Shown: one piece after another, positions 56,248 through 63,945 of the stretch
Layout of the letters: the number at the start of each line of letters is the position of its first letter
How positions within the stretch are numbered: the stretch's first letter is position 1
Source of the DNA: G965213525 sp965213525
GTDB taxonomy: Bacteria; Actinomycetota; Acidimicrobiia; Acidimicrobiales; Poriferisodalaceae
Direction: 5' to 3'
Length of the DNA: 64,000 bases
NCBI GenBank assembly: GCA_965213525.1
Contig: OZ243889.1
Coordinates: forward strand, 310,001-374,000
Notes under the pieces: model-generated
What the model was told of the DNA's origin: nothing
Seen by the model: only the letters and a program-made list of their open reading frames with translations
Databases searched by the model: none
Made by a program: the position numbers and the translations under genes

Positions 56248-57051
56248 ATGCACCTGTCCAAGCACCACGGCCTCGGCAACGACTTCCTCATCCACCTCGA
56301 CGCCGACGGGGTGGTGGCGCCCACCGCCGCACAGGTGCGGGCCCTCTGTGGGCGCCGCCGGGGCGTGGGCGCTGACGGCTTCATCTGCGCCGTCCCCTCG
56401 GGTGAGGGCGTCACGGCGGCCATGTCGCTGTGGAACGCCGATGGCGGACGGGCCGAGATGTCGGGCAACGGCTTGCGATGCCTCGTCCACGCTCTGGTAC
56501 GGGCCGGGTGGTCAGATGGCGCTGGTGTCGTGGTCACCGACGCCGGTCCCCGCCGGTTCTGGGTCGACCGGCGAGACGGCCTCACCGCCGAGATCGGCGT
56601 CGAGATGGGCACCCCCCGGGAGGTGCCGGTTCCCCCCGAGGTGCGCGCCGCGCTGCCGGGGGCCCACGCCGTGGTCGGCATCGACGTCGGCAACCCCCAC
56701 GTCGTCGCCGTCGTCGATGACCTCGACGCCCTCGACCCCGCCCAGATCGGCCCCCGTGTCGAGGCCCTGGCGGCCGGCGGCACCAACGTCCACGTCGCTG
56801 CCCTCGACCCGACCGCCGACCCCGCAGGTCCTGCCCGAGTGCAGATGCGGACCTGGGAGCGGGGCGTCGGACCGACCGAGGCCTGCGGCACCGGCGCCGT
56901 GGCGGTCGCAACAGCGATGGCCGGCCTCGGACTGGTCCCGGCAGAGGTCACGGTGGCCATGCCCGGCGGGGTGGTGCGGGTGCGCGGTGGTGACCCCGCC
57001 GTGCTGAGCGGGCCGGTGACCCTGATCGCCGAGCTGTGCGTGCCCACATGA
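56248..57051 (+). CDS. dapF: Diaminopimelate epimerase
   Basis: Converts LL- to meso-diaminopimelate with two active-site Cys: Cys 78 in 'MSGNGLRCLVHALVR' and Cys 213 in 'PTEACGTGAVAVATAMAG'. Other signatures are 'KHHGLGNDFLIHLD' and 'VGIDVGNPHVVAVVDD'. ATG 56248 (MHLSKHHG) fits the family start; GTG 56209 would add 13 residues. Length 267 is normal. The stop overlaps hflX (ATGA), the usual miaA-dapF-hflX order. Confidence 0.96.
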   Translation: MHLSKHHGLGNDFLIHLDADGVVAPTAAQVRALCGRRRGVGADGFICAVPSGEGVTAAMSLWNADGGRAEMSGNGLRCLVHALVRAGWSDGAGVVVTDAGPRRFWVDRRDGLTAEIGVEMGTPREVPVPPEVRAALPGAHAVVGIDVGNPHVVAVVDDLDALDPAQIGPRVEALAAGGTNVHVAALDPTADPAGPARVQMRTWERGVGPTEACGTGAVAVATAMAGLGLVPAEVTVAMPGGVVRVRGGDPAVLSGPVTLIAELCVPT

Positions 57052-58469
57052 GCGCCTCGCGATCCGACCGAGCGGAGCGCGCCGAGGAGGACGAGGCGTC
57101 CGGGGTGACCGAACGGCCGGGCGGTTCACCAGGCGAGGAGGAGACCACGCACCGCGGCGCCTTCGGTGAGTTCGGCGGCGAGAGCGGTGGGCTGATCGAG
57201 CGGACCTTCCGTGAGCGGGTCGTCATCGTCGGCGTGCAGAGCACCGGTCGGACCGCCGAGGACGTCGAGGAGGGCCTCGACGAGCTCGAGCGTCTGATCG
57301 ACACCGCCGGCGCCGACGTGGTGGCCCGTGAGACCCAACGCCGCGACGCCCCTGAGGCCTCCACGTTCGTCGGATCGGGGAAGGCCGCCGAGCTTCGTCA
57401 GCTGTCTGACGTCGTCGACGCCGACACCGTCGTCTTCGACGCTGAGCTCACTCCCGCCCAGCAGTACCACCTCGAGCGCCTCCTCGGCCGGTCCGCCCTC
57501 GACCGGACGGCCATCATCCTCGACATCTTCGCCCAGAACGCCTCCACGCTCGAGGGGCGGGCCCAGGTCGAGTTGGCCCAGCACCGCTACCGGTTGCCGC
57601 GGCTGCGCCGAGGGTCCACGACGTTCAGCCAGCAGGGCGGCGGGGTCGGTACGCGGGGGCCGGGTGAGACCCAGCTCGAGATCGACCGCCGTCGCATCCA
57701 GCGGCGGATCACCAAGCTCGAGGGTGACCTGAAGGAGCGGCGCGGCGTCCGACGGACCCAGCGCAAGGGGCGCCGGCGAGCCCGGTTCCACACTGCGGCC
57801 CTCGTCGGGTACACCAACGCCGGCAAGTCGACCCTGTTGAACGCTCTCACCGGTTCTGACGCTCTCGTCCAAGACCGCCTGTTCGCCACCCTCGACGCCA
57901 CGACCCGGCGCCTCAGCCTGCCGGGCGGTGAGCAGGTGCTGTTGTCCGACACCGTCGGCTTCATCAAGAAGCTGCCCCACCAGCTCGTCGAGTCGTTCCG
58001 GTCGACGCTCGAGGAGGTGGCCGAGGTCGAGCTCGTCGTGCACGTCGTGGACGCCTCCGCGGAGGACGCCATCGCCCAGATGACCGCGGTCCGCAGCGTG
58101 CTGGGCGAGATCGGCGCCGGTCAGGTGCCCGAGCTCGTCGCCCTCAACAAGGTCGACCGGGCGCCACCGGGTGCAGCGAACCGCCTCGCCGCCACAGAAC
58201 CGGGCGCCGTGGCCCTGTCGGCCCGCACCGGCGACGGTCTCGACCGCCTCCTCGACGCGTTGGCGATGCGCCTCCGGTCGCAGAACCGGCTGGTCACGTT
58301 GCTGGTGCCCTACGAGAGAGGCGACGTCGTCGCCGCGGCTCACCGCGAAGGCGAGGTGCTCGACGTGACCCACGACGAGGGCGGGACCCGACTGTCGGTG
58401 CGGGTCGACGACGCCGGTGCCGAGCGCCTGGGCGAGTGGCGGATCGACGATCCGGCCCCGTTGCTGTGA
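57048..58469 (+). CDS. hflX: GTPase HflX
   Basis: Ribosome-associated GTPase that rescues or splits stalled 70S ribosomes. The N-terminal subdomain has 'ASTFVGSGKAAEL' and the hinge 'RGPGETQLEIDRRRIQRRI'. The G domain follows with 'LVGYTNAGKSTLLNALTGSD' (about 252-271), 'DTVGFIKKLPHQLVESFRST' and 'NKVD'. An acidic N-terminal ~45 residues is non-conserved. ATG 57048 overlaps the dapF stop; the stop overlaps the dapC start (GTGA). 473 residues. Confidence 0.95.
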   Translation: MSASRSDRAERAEEDEASGVTERPGGSPGEEETTHRGAFGEFGGESGGLIERTFRERVVIVGVQSTGRTAEDVEEGLDELERLIDTAGADVVARETQRRDAPEASTFVGSGKAAELRQLSDVVDADTVVFDAELTPAQQYHLERLLGRSALDRTAIILDIFAQNASTLEGRAQVELAQHRYRLPRLRRGSTTFSQQGGGVGTRGPGETQLEIDRRRIQRRITKLEGDLKERRGVRRTQRKGRRRARFHTAALVGYTNAGKSTLLNALTGSDALVQDRLFATLDATTRRLSLPGGEQVLLSDTVGFIKKLPHQLVESFRSTLEEVAEVELVVHVVDASAEDAIAQMTAVRSVLGEIGAGQVPELVALNKVDRAPPGAANRLAATEPGAVALSARTGDGLDRLLDALAMRLRSQNRLVTLLVPYERGDVVAAAHREGEVLDVTHDEGGTRLSVRVDDAGAERLGEWRIDDPAPLL

Positions 58470-59713
58470 GCGCTCCGCCCGACCCCGCCCCGTCCACGCC
58501 GACGTCGGCCAGCCACGGTGGCCCGACGGAGGCAGCCCTCGCCCGCAGCGGGTCACACCCGACCGGGCCCGGCGGCTTCGTCCCCCCGCCCTACCCCTAT
58601 GACCGCCTCGATCCGCTGCGCCGGCGGGCCGACAACCTGCCCGGGGGGGTCATCGACCTCTCGATCGGCACCCCGACCGATCCCGCCCCCGACGTGATCA
58701 CCGACGCGCTTGCAGCTGCGCCGGTGCGTGGCTACCCTCCGTCGGTCGGCACCGAGACGCTGCGGACCGCAGCGGCGAGGTGGATCGACCGCCGCTTCGG
58801 GGCGTCACTCGACCCGGCCACCCAGATCGCGGCGACGATCGGCTCCAAGGAGCTCGTGGCGGGGATCCCGCACTGGCTGCGGTTGCGTGACCCCTCGCGC
58901 GACACGGTCTTGCACCCAGCGATCAGCTACCCGTCGTACGCCATGGGCGCGACGCTGGCCGGATGCCGGGCCGTGGCGGTGCCGATGACCGGGGCCGGGA
59001 CGATCGATCTCGCCGCCATCGACGACGTCGACGCCCGCCGGGCCCTGTGCCTGTGGGTGAACACGCCGGGCAACCCCGCCGGTGGCCTCGATGATCTCGC
59101 CGCCGTCGCCGCCTGGGGCGCCGATCGCGACGTCGTGGTGTGCAGCGACGAGTGCTACGCCGAGCTGACCTGGCAGGGACCGCCTCGTTCGGTGCTCAGC
59201 CACACGAGCTCTGGCGTGTTGGCGGTCCACTCGTTGTCCAAGCGCTCCAACGCGGCGGGGCTGCGCGTCGGCTTCTACGCGGGGGACGCCGAGCTCGTGG
59301 GCTACCTGTCCGAGGTGCGCAAGCACGCCGGGTTCATGTGCCCGAGCCCGTCCCAGGCAGCGGGGGCGGCGGCGCTCGAAGACGACGACCACGTGTCGGT
59401 CCAGCGTCAGCGCTACCGGGCCCGCCTGGAGAGCTTGATCGAGGTGCTCGGCGCCATCGGGGTCGAGTCGACGATGCCTGGCGGGGGCTTCTACCTGTTC
59501 CCGTCCGACGTGGCGGGCGGCTGGGCGCTGGCCGAGCGCATCGCCGACGAGCTGGGCGCCCTGGTCAGCCCGGGTGAGCTCTACGGCGAGGTCGCGTCGC
59601 AGCACGTCCGCATCGCTGCGGTGGGCGACGACGAGCGCCACGAGCTGCTGCGCCGACGGGCCGGTCTTGGGCCTACCCCCGCCGGTCAGGCCCCGTCCGC
59701 GCCCCGGGCCTAA
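58466..59713 (+). CDS. dapC: Succinyldiaminopimelate transaminase
   Basis: PLP enzyme of fold type I, likely N-succinyl-L,L-diaminopimelate aminotransferase. 'DLSIGTPTDPAPDVI', 'NTPGNPAGGLDDLAAV', 'VCSDECYAELTW' and the PLP Lys (about 259) in 'VHSLSKRSNAAGLRVGFYAG' are clear. The specific assignment comes from its place beside dapD and dapE and in line with dapF. GTG 58466 overlaps the hflX stop; the first ~40 residues are Pro/Ser-rich. 415 residues. It converges on a membrane-protein gene, whose stop overlaps its end by 4 nt. Confidence 0.88.
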   Translation: MSAPPDPAPSTPTSASHGGPTEAALARSGSHPTGPGGFVPPPYPYDRLDPLRRRADNLPGGVIDLSIGTPTDPAPDVITDALAAAPVRGYPPSVGTETLRTAAARWIDRRFGASLDPATQIAATIGSKELVAGIPHWLRLRDPSRDTVLHPAISYPSYAMGATLAGCRAVAVPMTGAGTIDLAAIDDVDARRALCLWVNTPGNPAGGLDDLAAVAAWGADRDVVVCSDECYAELTWQGPPRSVLSHTSSGVLAVHSLSKRSNAAGLRVGFYAGDAELVGYLSEVRKHAGFMCPSPSQAAGAAALEDDDHVSVQRQRYRARLESLIEVLGAIGVESTMPGGGFYLFPSDVAGGWALAERIADELGALVSPGELYGEVASQHVRIAAVGDDERHELLRRRAGLGPTPAGQAPSAPRA

Positions 59714-60276
59714 CGCCGGTACTTGCGGGGTGCACGGCCGCGGCTGCCCTTGGGGGTGACCCGACGACTCGTCGACACCACCTGGCGGGGTCGCTGGACC
59801 GCCGCCGTCTCGGGGTCAGTGCGGTCTGGGGCGTGCGCTCCTGGTGGTGGACCGTCGCCGTCGAGGTCGCGGTCGGCGATCAGCTGCACCTGGTCGGTGA
59901 ACGTCTTGTTCACCCAGAGCACCTCGCCGTCGAGGTCGATGCGCCAGTAGAGCCGTCGACGCTGCACCTCGTGTCGGGTCCTCGGCATGCGCCGCACGAC
60001 CTTGGACGGGCGCCACAGGGGCGGCCAGCCCTGCATCACCACGATCTCCTCGGCCGTGATGGCCATCGAGCGCCCCAGGGTGAGGAAGAGGCTGATGAGC
60101 ACGAGCAGCGTGGCCAGCAGCTGGAGCACGAACTGCCCGGTGAGGAAGGCGAGCATGAGCACGGCGGTGGGTAGCAGCGCCACCGCCGGGTGCACCCGGG
60201 CGGCGAGGAAGTACCCCTGCAGCGGCGCCCCGGCGAGCTGTTGGGCGCGGCGGACGGTCTTGGTCGCCATGGCCAC
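59710..60276 (-). CDS. Membrane protein of unknown function
   Basis: 188 residues with two adjoining hydrophobic segments (about 28-68) followed by a soluble part that begins 'MAITAEEIVVMQGWPPLWRP' and ends in a strongly basic tail ('PKGSRGRAPRKYRR'). The middle could form a PH-like fold near the membrane, but I do not recognise a family. GTG 60276 is chosen because TAGCGT lies 6 nt upstream on the minus strand; ATG 60270 is two codons inside. It is divergent from dapD, with about 100 nt between the starts. Confidence 0.6.
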   Translation of the reverse strand: MAMATKTVRRAQQLAGAPLQGYFLAARVHPAVALLPTAVLMLAFLTGQFVLQLLATLLVLISLFLTLGRSMAITAEEIVVMQGWPPLWRPSKVVRRMPRTRHEVQRRRLYWRIDLDGEVLWVNKTFTDQVQLIADRDLDGDGPPPGAHAPDRTDPETAAVQRPRQVVSTSRRVTPKGSRGRAPRKYRR

Positions 60277-60282
60277 GGGTCG

Positions 60283-60288
60283 ACGCTA
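60283..60288 (-). promoter_or_regulatory. -10 element of the minus-strand membrane protein (leaderless type)
   Basis: Reads TAGCGT on the minus strand, 6 nt before the GTG at 60276. Confidence 0.5.
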
Positions 60289-60365
60289 CCGCCAGGCGTC
60301 CGAGCCGCGACCGGCACCGACGCCGGCCGCTCCCCGGCGTGGCGGGCACCAACTCGGGGTTGACC

Positions 60366-60371
60366 TAGCGT
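60366..60371 (+). promoter_or_regulatory. -10 element for dapD-dapE (leaderless type)
   Basis: TAGCGT lies 6 nt before the dapD ATG at 60378, the same hexamer and spacing as the divergent gene opposite. Confidence 0.55.
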
Positions 60372-60377
60372 GGCCCC

Positions 60378-61208
60378 ATGGCCGTTGCGGAGGACCTCCA
60401 AGGCTCGATCACCGAGCTGTGGCACCGGCGAGACCAGCTGTCGAGCGGCGACCCGGAGGCCACGCCGATCGTTCGCGCCGCCATCGACGCCCTCGATGCC
60501 GGCGAGGTGCGGGTGGCCGAGGTGATCGGCGACGAGGTCGTGGTGCACGAGTGGACCAAGTTCGCCATCTTGTTGCTGTTCCGGCTGTCGTCGATGTCCA
60601 CGACCGAGCTCGGGCCGTTCGAGTACGCCGACAAGATCCCCCTCAAGGGCGGGTACGCCGCCGCCGGGGTGCGCGTGGTGCCCGGCGCCTCGGCCCGCTG
60701 GGGTGCCCACCTCGGTCGTGGTGTGGTGATGATGCCGAGCTACGTCAACATCGGGGCCCGGGTGGGCGCCGGCACGATGGTCGACACGTGGGCGACGGTC
60801 GGGTCCTGCGCCCAGATCGGGACGGGGGTGCACCTCTCTGGCGGCGTCGGCATCGGCGGGGTGCTCGAACCGCCCGGGGCGGTGCCGGTCATCGTGGGTG
60901 ACGAGGCCTTCATCGGCAGCCGCTGTGTGGTCGCCGATGGCGCCCGGGTGGGGGAGGGCGCCGTGCTCGGCGCCGGGTGCGTGCTGACGGGGTCGATCCC
61001 GGTGCTCGACGCCTCCGACGGATCGGAGTTGGCTCGAGGTGTCGTGCCGCCGTGGTGCGTGGCGGTCTCGGCCACCCGCCCCCGCCGCTTCGACGGCGGT
61101 GAGTTCGGTCTGCCGTGCGTCCTTGTCATCGAACGTCTGACCGAGGGCGAACGCCACGACAAGACGGTGCTGAACGAGGTGCTCCGAGACCACGGTGCCA
61201 CCACCTGA
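60378..61208 (+). CDS. dapD: 2,3,4,5-tetrahydropyridine-2,6-dicarboxylate N-succinyltransferase
   Basis: Succinylates tetrahydrodipicolinate in the succinylase diaminopimelate route. The left-handed beta-helix hexapeptide repeats are visible ('VNIGARVGAGTMVDTWATVG', 'GTGVHLSGGVGIGGVLEPPG', 'VIVGDEAFIGSRCVVADGAR'). The C-terminal 'LPCVLVIERLTEGERHDKT' is usual. The 276 residues fit. ATG 60378 is leaderless type. dapE starts inside or right after its end, giving a dapD-dapE unit. Confidence 0.95.
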   Translation: MAVAEDLQGSITELWHRRDQLSSGDPEATPIVRAAIDALDAGEVRVAEVIGDEVVVHEWTKFAILLLFRLSSMSTTELGPFEYADKIPLKGGYAAAGVRVVPGASARWGAHLGRGVVMMPSYVNIGARVGAGTMVDTWATVGSCAQIGTGVHLSGGVGIGGVLEPPGAVPVIVGDEAFIGSRCVVADGARVGEGAVLGAGCVLTGSIPVLDASDGSELARGVVPPWCVAVSATRPRRFDGGEFGLPCVLVIERLTEGERHDKTVLNEVLRDHGATT

Positions 61209-62292
61209 GGTGGGCGGTTCTGTCCCGGGCCTCGTCCGTCCCGACCTGGTGGCCGAGACCGCCCGGTTGATCGCCATCGCCTCGCCGAGCTTCGCCGAGG
61301 GTCCCCTGGCGGATTGGTTGGAGCAGCGCCTGCGGGCCACGGGCCGCCTGGAGGTCACCCGCATCGGCGACAACGTCGTCGCCCGCACCCGCAACGACCG
61401 CGACCACCGGCTCCTCCTCGTCGGGCACACCGACACCGTGCCCGCCGACGGCAACGAGGCGCCGGTGGTGATCGACGACCGGGTGCGCGGCCTCGGGGCG
61501 TGCGACATGAAGGGCGGTCTGGCCGTGCTGGTCGCGCTCGCCGAGACGATCGAGGTCCCGGCGATGGATGTGACCTGGGTGTTCTACGCCCGAGAAGAGG
61601 TCGCCGCCCAGCACAACGGCCTGGCCGAGGTGCTAGCGGCGCGCCCCGACCTGCTGGCGGGCGACGCCGCTGTGCTCGGCGAACCGACGTCGGCGGACAT
61701 CGAAGCCGGATGCCAGGGCACGCTGCGGGTGCGGGCGACCTGGCACGGAACCCGGGCGCACACCGCCCGGCCCTGGATGGGGGTCAACGCCATCCACAGG
61801 ATGGGAGCTGCGCTGACACGCCTTGACGCCCACCAGGCGCGGCGCCCCGTGATCGGGGGGTGCGAGTACCGCGAGGCGATGCAGGCGGTGGGAGTGGAGG
61901 GAGGGGTCGCAGGCAACGTCGTCCCCGACCGGGCGACGCTGGTCGTCAACCACCGCTACGCCCCCGATCGCGACCTGGTGACTGCCTCCGACGCCGTGCG
62001 GGCCGTCCTCGACGCCGACGAGATCGAGGTCGTCGACAACGCACCGGCAGCTCCGCCGTCGCTCGATCACCCGTTGCTGGCGTCACTCGTCGAGCGGGCC
62101 GGTCTGGCCCTGCGGGCCAAGCTCGGCTGGACCGACGTGGCGAGGTTCGCCGAGCTCGGCGTCCCCGCGCTCAACCTGGGTCCAGGCGACGCCACGCTGG
62201 CCCACACCCGCGACGAGTGGGTCGATCGGGCCCAGCTCGACGCCGTGTACGATGCCTTGGCCACGCTGCTCACGTACGGTCCGAACCGCTGA
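61195..62292 (+). CDS. dapE: Succinyl-diaminopimelate desuccinylase
   Basis: M20 zinc peptidase-family enzyme releasing succinate from succinyl-diaminopimelate. The metal ligands are in 'LLVGHTDTVPADGNEAP' (His about 77), 'RGLGACDMKGGLAVLVALAE' (Asp) and 'VFYAREEVAAQHNGLAEV' (Glu pair). The dimerisation domain has 'GTLRVRATWHGTRAHTARPW'. The C-terminal His is in 'DATLAHTRDEWVDRA'. GTG 61195 overlaps dapD by 14 nt; GTG 61210, just after the dapD stop, is equally possible. 365 residues. Confidence 0.92.
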   Translation: MPPPEVGGSVPGLVRPDLVAETARLIAIASPSFAEGPLADWLEQRLRATGRLEVTRIGDNVVARTRNDRDHRLLLVGHTDTVPADGNEAPVVIDDRVRGLGACDMKGGLAVLVALAETIEVPAMDVTWVFYAREEVAAQHNGLAEVLAARPDLLAGDAAVLGEPTSADIEAGCQGTLRVRATWHGTRAHTARPWMGVNAIHRMGAALTRLDAHQARRPVIGGCEYREAMQAVGVEGGVAGNVVPDRATLVVNHRYAPDRDLVTASDAVRAVLDADEIEVVDNAPAAPPSLDHPLLASLVERAGLALRAKLGWTDVARFAELGVPALNLGPGDATLAHTRDEWVDRAQLDAVYDALATLLTYGPNR

Positions 62293-62345
62293 ACGCTGCC
62301 TGACCTCGGGTCCGGCGCGTGGCGATGCGCACCGTGGCGGGCCCG

Positions 62346-62999
62346 TCAGAGCTTGCGAAGGACCGTGACGACCTTGCCGTAGAGCACGGCCTCGTCGGCG
62401 TCGAGCTCGATGGGGTCCATCTCGTCGTTGGCCGGTTCGAGGACGATGGTGTGGCCCCGGCGGCGCAACGTCTTGACGGTCGCCTCCTCGCCGGGCAACC
62501 CCGCCACGACGATCTGGCCGTCCTCAGCGCTCGGCTGGCGGCGGACCACGACCAGATCGCCGTCGAGGATGCCGGCGTCGATCATCGATCGGCCGCGCAC
62601 CCTCAGCATGAACAGCTCGCCGTCGCCGCAGAGGTCAGCCGGCACCGGCACGAGCTCCTCGACGTGCTGGTGGGCGAGGACGTCGGTGCCGGCGGCCACG
62701 TCACCCAGCAGGGGCACGTGTCGGGCGTCGGAGCGCTCGCCGGCGGTGCCCGACTCGACGTCGTAGCAGACCTCGATGGCCCGCGGCTTGGAGGGGTCAC
62801 GACGGAGGTAGCCGTGGCGCTGGAGCGTCGAGAGGTGGCTGTGCACCGTGGACGGCGACGTGAGGCCGACCTCCTGGCCGATCTCACGCACCGATGGCGG
62901 GTAGCCGTGGTCTCTGACGTGCGCCTCGATCACCGAGAGGATGGAGCGCTGGCGATCCGTGAGCTCGGGAGCCGTCGCATCGTGGTCGGTGGTGGCCAT
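62346..62999 (-). CDS. lexA: LexA repressor
   Basis: SOS repressor. The N-terminal winged helix ('DRQRSILSVIEAHVRDHGYP', 'EIGQEVGLTSPSTVHSHLST') is followed by the self-cleavage site Ala103-Gly104 in 'DVAAGTDV'. The catalytic Ser138 is in 'RGRSMIDAGI' and Lys176 in 'EATVKTLRR'. ATG 62999 is chosen since GGGAGGA lies 7 nt upstream; an in-frame codon at 63035 adds 12 unlikely residues. 217 residues. An SOS box lies in its own promoter, and it is divergent from a LysM gene that has two more boxes. Confidence 0.97.
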   Translation of the reverse strand: MATTDHDATAPELTDRQRSILSVIEAHVRDHGYPPSVREIGQEVGLTSPSTVHSHLSTLQRHGYLRRDPSKPRAIEVCYDVESGTAGERSDARHVPLLGDVAAGTDVLAHQHVEELVPVPADLCGDGELFMLRVRGRSMIDAGILDGDLVVVRRQPSAEDGQIVVAGLPGEEATVKTLRRRGHTIVLEPANDEMDPIELDADEAVLYGKVVTVLRKL

Positions 63000-63046
63000 G
63001 TGGTCCTCCCGGCGTGGGCGTGGGGCCGGCCCCAAGGCACTGACCC

Positions 63047-63058
63047 GAACTCGTGTTC
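63047..63058 (-). promoter_or_regulatory. SOS box at lexA
   Basis: GAACTCGTGTTC fits GAAC-N4-GTTC. On the minus strand it lies just after a -10 element TACGTT (63066-63071), so it would sit at the lexA transcription start, 48 nt before the ATG. Confidence 0.85.
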
Positions 63059-63065
63059 GACTCGG

Positions 63066-63071
63066 AACGTA
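63066..63071 (-). promoter_or_regulatory. -10 element for lexA
   Basis: Reads TACGTT on the minus strand; the lexA SOS box begins 7 nt downstream, and the mRNA would have a leader of about 60 nt with GGGAGGA. Confidence 0.5.
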
Positions 63072-63132
63072 CCAGGGCGATCACACGTTCGGGCGGATCC
63101 CCCGGGAGGGTAGTAGCTGGTCCGGTTGCGGC

Positions 63133-63144
63133 GAACGCGCGTTC
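63133..63144 (+). promoter_or_regulatory. SOS box 1 before the LysM gene
   Basis: GAACGCGCGTTC, a perfect GAAC-N4-GTTC palindrome, about 104 nt before the LysM gene start. Confidence 0.82.
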
Positions 63145-63164
63145 GTGATGAGCTGGCGGGATGG

Positions 63165-63176
63165 GAACATGCGTTC
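63165..63176 (+). promoter_or_regulatory. SOS box 2 before the LysM gene
   Basis: GAACATGCGTTC, centred 32 nt after box 1 (three helical turns), about 72 nt before the LysM gene start. Confidence 0.82.
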
Positions 63177-63247
63177 GAACGGGCGGCGCCCTCGCAGGGG
63201 CATCTGCGGCAGGACCGCGTGACACACCCCCGGGTCATGGTGGGGCC

Positions 63248-63865
63248 GTGTCCCGAACCCACCCACCGATCCGCCCATCCGCCGGCTCCCGGTCCCCGCA
63301 CCTGCTCGACGACCTGGCGTCCACCGGCGCCCATCGACGAGCACCAGAGGAGGTCGCCGTCGCCACCACCGCGGTGCGTCGATCGCCACCGCCGGCGGGG
63401 CCGTCCGTCACGCTCAGGCTGGTCGCCTCCGATGGCCGGCCGGGCCCGCGACCACACCGTGCGGTCGGGCACGGGACGGTGGACCGCGGGCCCCGTCTCG
63501 TCACCACCGCCGATCGCCGCCGCCCGCCGAGCCAACGCCCGTCTCGGCCAGGCCGGGTCACCGGTCAGCACCGCGCCGCCTCGGCCACCTCCGCCAGGTG
63601 GGCGCGCCCGGTCCTCACCGGGGCGGCCACGGTGGCCGCCGGGGTGGTCGCCGGCCTCCTCTGGGGGGGCGGGACGGTGGTGCCCGATCAGCCGGTCGGT
63701 CCGGCCGTCGCGGTCCACGTCGTGGAGCCCGGCGACACGTTGTGGTCAGTCGCCCGGGCGGTCCGCCCCGAGGCTCCGGTCCGTGCCACGGTGGACGACC
63801 TCGTCCAGGACCGAGGCGGCGCTGACCTGCGGCCCGGCGACGTCCTCCACCTGCCCCGGGGCTGA
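63248..63865 (+). CDS. SOS-controlled LysM membrane protein, probable division inhibitor (YneA/DivS/Rv2719c-like)
   Basis: 205 residues: a Pro/Arg/Ser-rich cytoplasmic N-terminus (about 1-120), one membrane segment ('PVLTGAATVAAGVVAGLLWG'), then an extracytoplasmic LysM domain ('VVEPGDTLWSVARAVRPEAP', 'LRPGDVLHLPRG'). A LysM membrane protein divergent from lexA and under LexA control is the arrangement of DivS in Corynebacterium and Rv2719c in Mycobacterium, which block division during SOS; this equivalence is inferred from position, layout and the two SOS boxes. GTG 63248 is chosen because codons after it have G/C at nearly every third position while those from ATG 63161 to there do not. The start is therefore uncertain. 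Confidence 0.8.
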   Translation: MSRTHPPIRPSAGSRSPHLLDDLASTGAHRRAPEEVAVATTAVRRSPPPAGPSVTLRLVASDGRPGPRPHRAVGHGTVDRGPRLVTTADRRRPPSQRPSRPGRVTGQHRAASATSARWARPVLTGAATVAAGVVAGLLWGGGTVVPDQPVGPAVAVHVVEPGDTLWSVARAVRPEAPVRATVDDLVQDRGGADLRPGDVLHLPRG

Positions 63866-63945
63866 CCGGCGGGGTCGAAGCTCTGACCCGTCCGAGCCGT
63901 GGCGCTGAAGGGCAGGGCGCTGGAGGGCAGGGTGGCTCGGGTGCC
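63866..63945 (+). other. Gap after the LysM gene
   Basis: About 80 bases with two near-identical 15-bp direct repeats (63902-63916 and 63917-63931). No gene or terminator is recognised. Confidence 0.4.

Noticed and set aside
60361..60365. TTGACC just before the dapD -10 as its -35
   Set aside because: It abuts the -10 hexamer; a functional -35 needs about 17 bp spacing.
63084..63095. GATCACACGTTC as a fourth box in the lexA region
   Set aside because: The left half is GATC, not GAAC, so it lacks the palindrome.
63161..63247. ATG 63161 as the start of the LysM protein
   Set aside because: Third-position G/C in this stretch is only about half, far below real genes here, and it overlaps the second SOS box. 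Not fully excluded.
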